Assembly (NCBI GenBank): GCA_903905665.1
Contig: CAIVHJ010000169.1
Location: 1-5,292, forward strand
Length of the DNA stretch: 5,292 nt
Direction of reading: 5' to 3'
DNA from: an uncultured Phycisphaerales bacterium
Lineage (GTDB): Bacteria > Planctomycetota > Phycisphaerae > UBA1845 > CAIVHJ01
In this document: positions 4,796 through 5,292 of the stretch, piece after piece
Position numbering within the stretch: the first letter of the stretch is position 1
Layout: every line of letters begins with the position of its first letter
Notes under the pieces: generated by a model
What the model saw: only the letters and a program-made list of their open reading frames with translations
Told to the model about the DNA's origin: nothing
The model's database searches: none
Translations under genes and position numbers: made by a program

Positions 4796-5292
4796 CTAAC
4801 TATGCTGGGTAAGGCAAAACACCACAATGGCCATCGTCACCACACCCATTAACGCGGCTCCGGCGATGATCCCGGCGCAGATGGCTTCCTGATTTTGGAC
4901 GAAGATTTCATTGGGTTTCTGTTCCGGTCGCGGATACAACTTGCCAATGAACCAAAACATAAATGCTCCAAACGACATCGCCAAACAGGTATTAAATGGA
5001 ATCACAAAAGCGAGACCCATGGAAATCGGGCTAAGCGGGAATTTTCCTTTGCTGCCCATTCGAATTCCTTCCAGGATAATACCCAATGCACCGCCGATGC
5101 AAGCAGCCCAAACGGCAGAGACCGGAAGATGACTCAAGCCCTGTGTCAATATTTCTGCAACGGCTTTCCATGCCGAAGCCGCCGGATATGGAAATTGTTT
5201 GCTGACCAAACCGGCGGGATTGTCTCGGAGAAACAAAAGATAGAAGACCACTACTGAGGTAACCGAACCCGCAACCGCACCGATGACGTGCC
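4796..5292 (-). CDS. OPT-family (oligopeptide / metal-chelate) transporter, C-terminal part, 5' end cut by window edge
   Basis: The frame is open to the window edge; 164 residues are visible. The GTG at 5251 is an internal Val codon, since the preceding residues HVIGAVAGSVTSV continue a membrane helix. Hydrophobic segments lie at visible residues 1-21, about 54-74, about 88-116 (one or two helices) and 137-160. OPT C-terminal hallmarks are the conserved loop and helix LPVSAVWAACIGGALGIILE (55-74), GKFPLSPISMGLAFVIPF (82-99) and a final NQEAICAGIIAGAALMGV (133-150), in which the ICAGxIAGAAL core is typical. OPT proteins are secondary, usually proton-coupled, inner-membrane importers of peptides or, in the YSL branch, metal-ligand complexes. 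The substrate cannot be read here. The next gene downstream, 16 bases away, encodes a lipoprotein. Confidence 0.88.
   Translation of the reverse strand, partial: HVIGAVAGSVTSVVVFYLLFLRDNPAGLVSKQFPYPAASAWKAVAEILTQGLSHLPVSAVWAACIGGALGIILEGIRMGSKGKFPLSPISMGLAFVIPFNTCLAMSFGAFMFWFIGKLYPRPEQKPNEIFVQNQEAICAGIIAGAALMGVVTMAIVVFCLTQHS

Noticed and set aside
5249..5251. GTG at 5251 as the start of a short membrane protein
   Set aside because: The frame is open upstream to the window edge and encodes the beginning of a membrane helix typical of OPT proteins, so this is an internal valine.

Overview
The window looks like chromosomal DNA from a moderately GC-rich, diderm (Gram-negative-type) bacterium. 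Three genes encode lipoproteins with lipobox signal peptides. The electron transfer flavoprotein (ETF) pair and the UPF0316 membrane protein are ordinary bacterial families. Base use differs between parts: bases 481-540, inside etfA, hold 39 G+C out of 60, while bases 961-1080, inside the small gene between etfB and etfA, hold 46 out of 120. I cannot assign a phylum. The mix (KQVPDT-type EtfB, free-standing S23-family four-helix-bundle gene, OPT transporter, Cys-rich lipoproteins) would fit planctomycete-like, deltaproteobacteria-like or other uncultured lineages.

Layout. Bases 1-2291, minus strand: an etfB-etfA operon for the two subunits of an electron transfer flavoprotein. etfA runs off the left edge. 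A gene for an S23/IVP-family four-helix-bundle protein sits between the two subunits, flanked by inverted arrays of a seven-base repeat (AGTCRTT). The cassette looks like an insertion that left both etf genes intact. Bases 2292-2592: a divergent intergenic region with a plausible etfB promoter and a weaker rightward one. Bases 2593-3356, plus strand: two tandem, clearly paralogous, small Cys-rich lipoproteins with the same nine-cysteine pattern and no recognised function. Bases 3459-4040, minus strand: a UPF0316 (DUF5698/DUF2179) membrane protein with its own perfect TATAAT -10 box and a 15-base palindrome in its leader. Bases 4237-5292, minus strand: the C-terminal part of an OPT-family transporter, then, 16 bases downstream, a lipoprotein gene, probably one transcript.

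Most interesting point. In the etfB-S23-etfA transcript the two heptamer arrays can pair into a helix of about 32 positions (26 Watson-Crick, 4 G-U, 2 mismatches) that loops out the whole S23 gene. It would bring the etfB stop codon within 18 unpaired bases of the etfA start codon. This resembles the stem-closed intervening sequences of bacterial 23S rRNA, where this protein family was first described, but here it lies in a protein-coding operon. The second item worth attention is the tandem nine-cysteine lipoprotein family.
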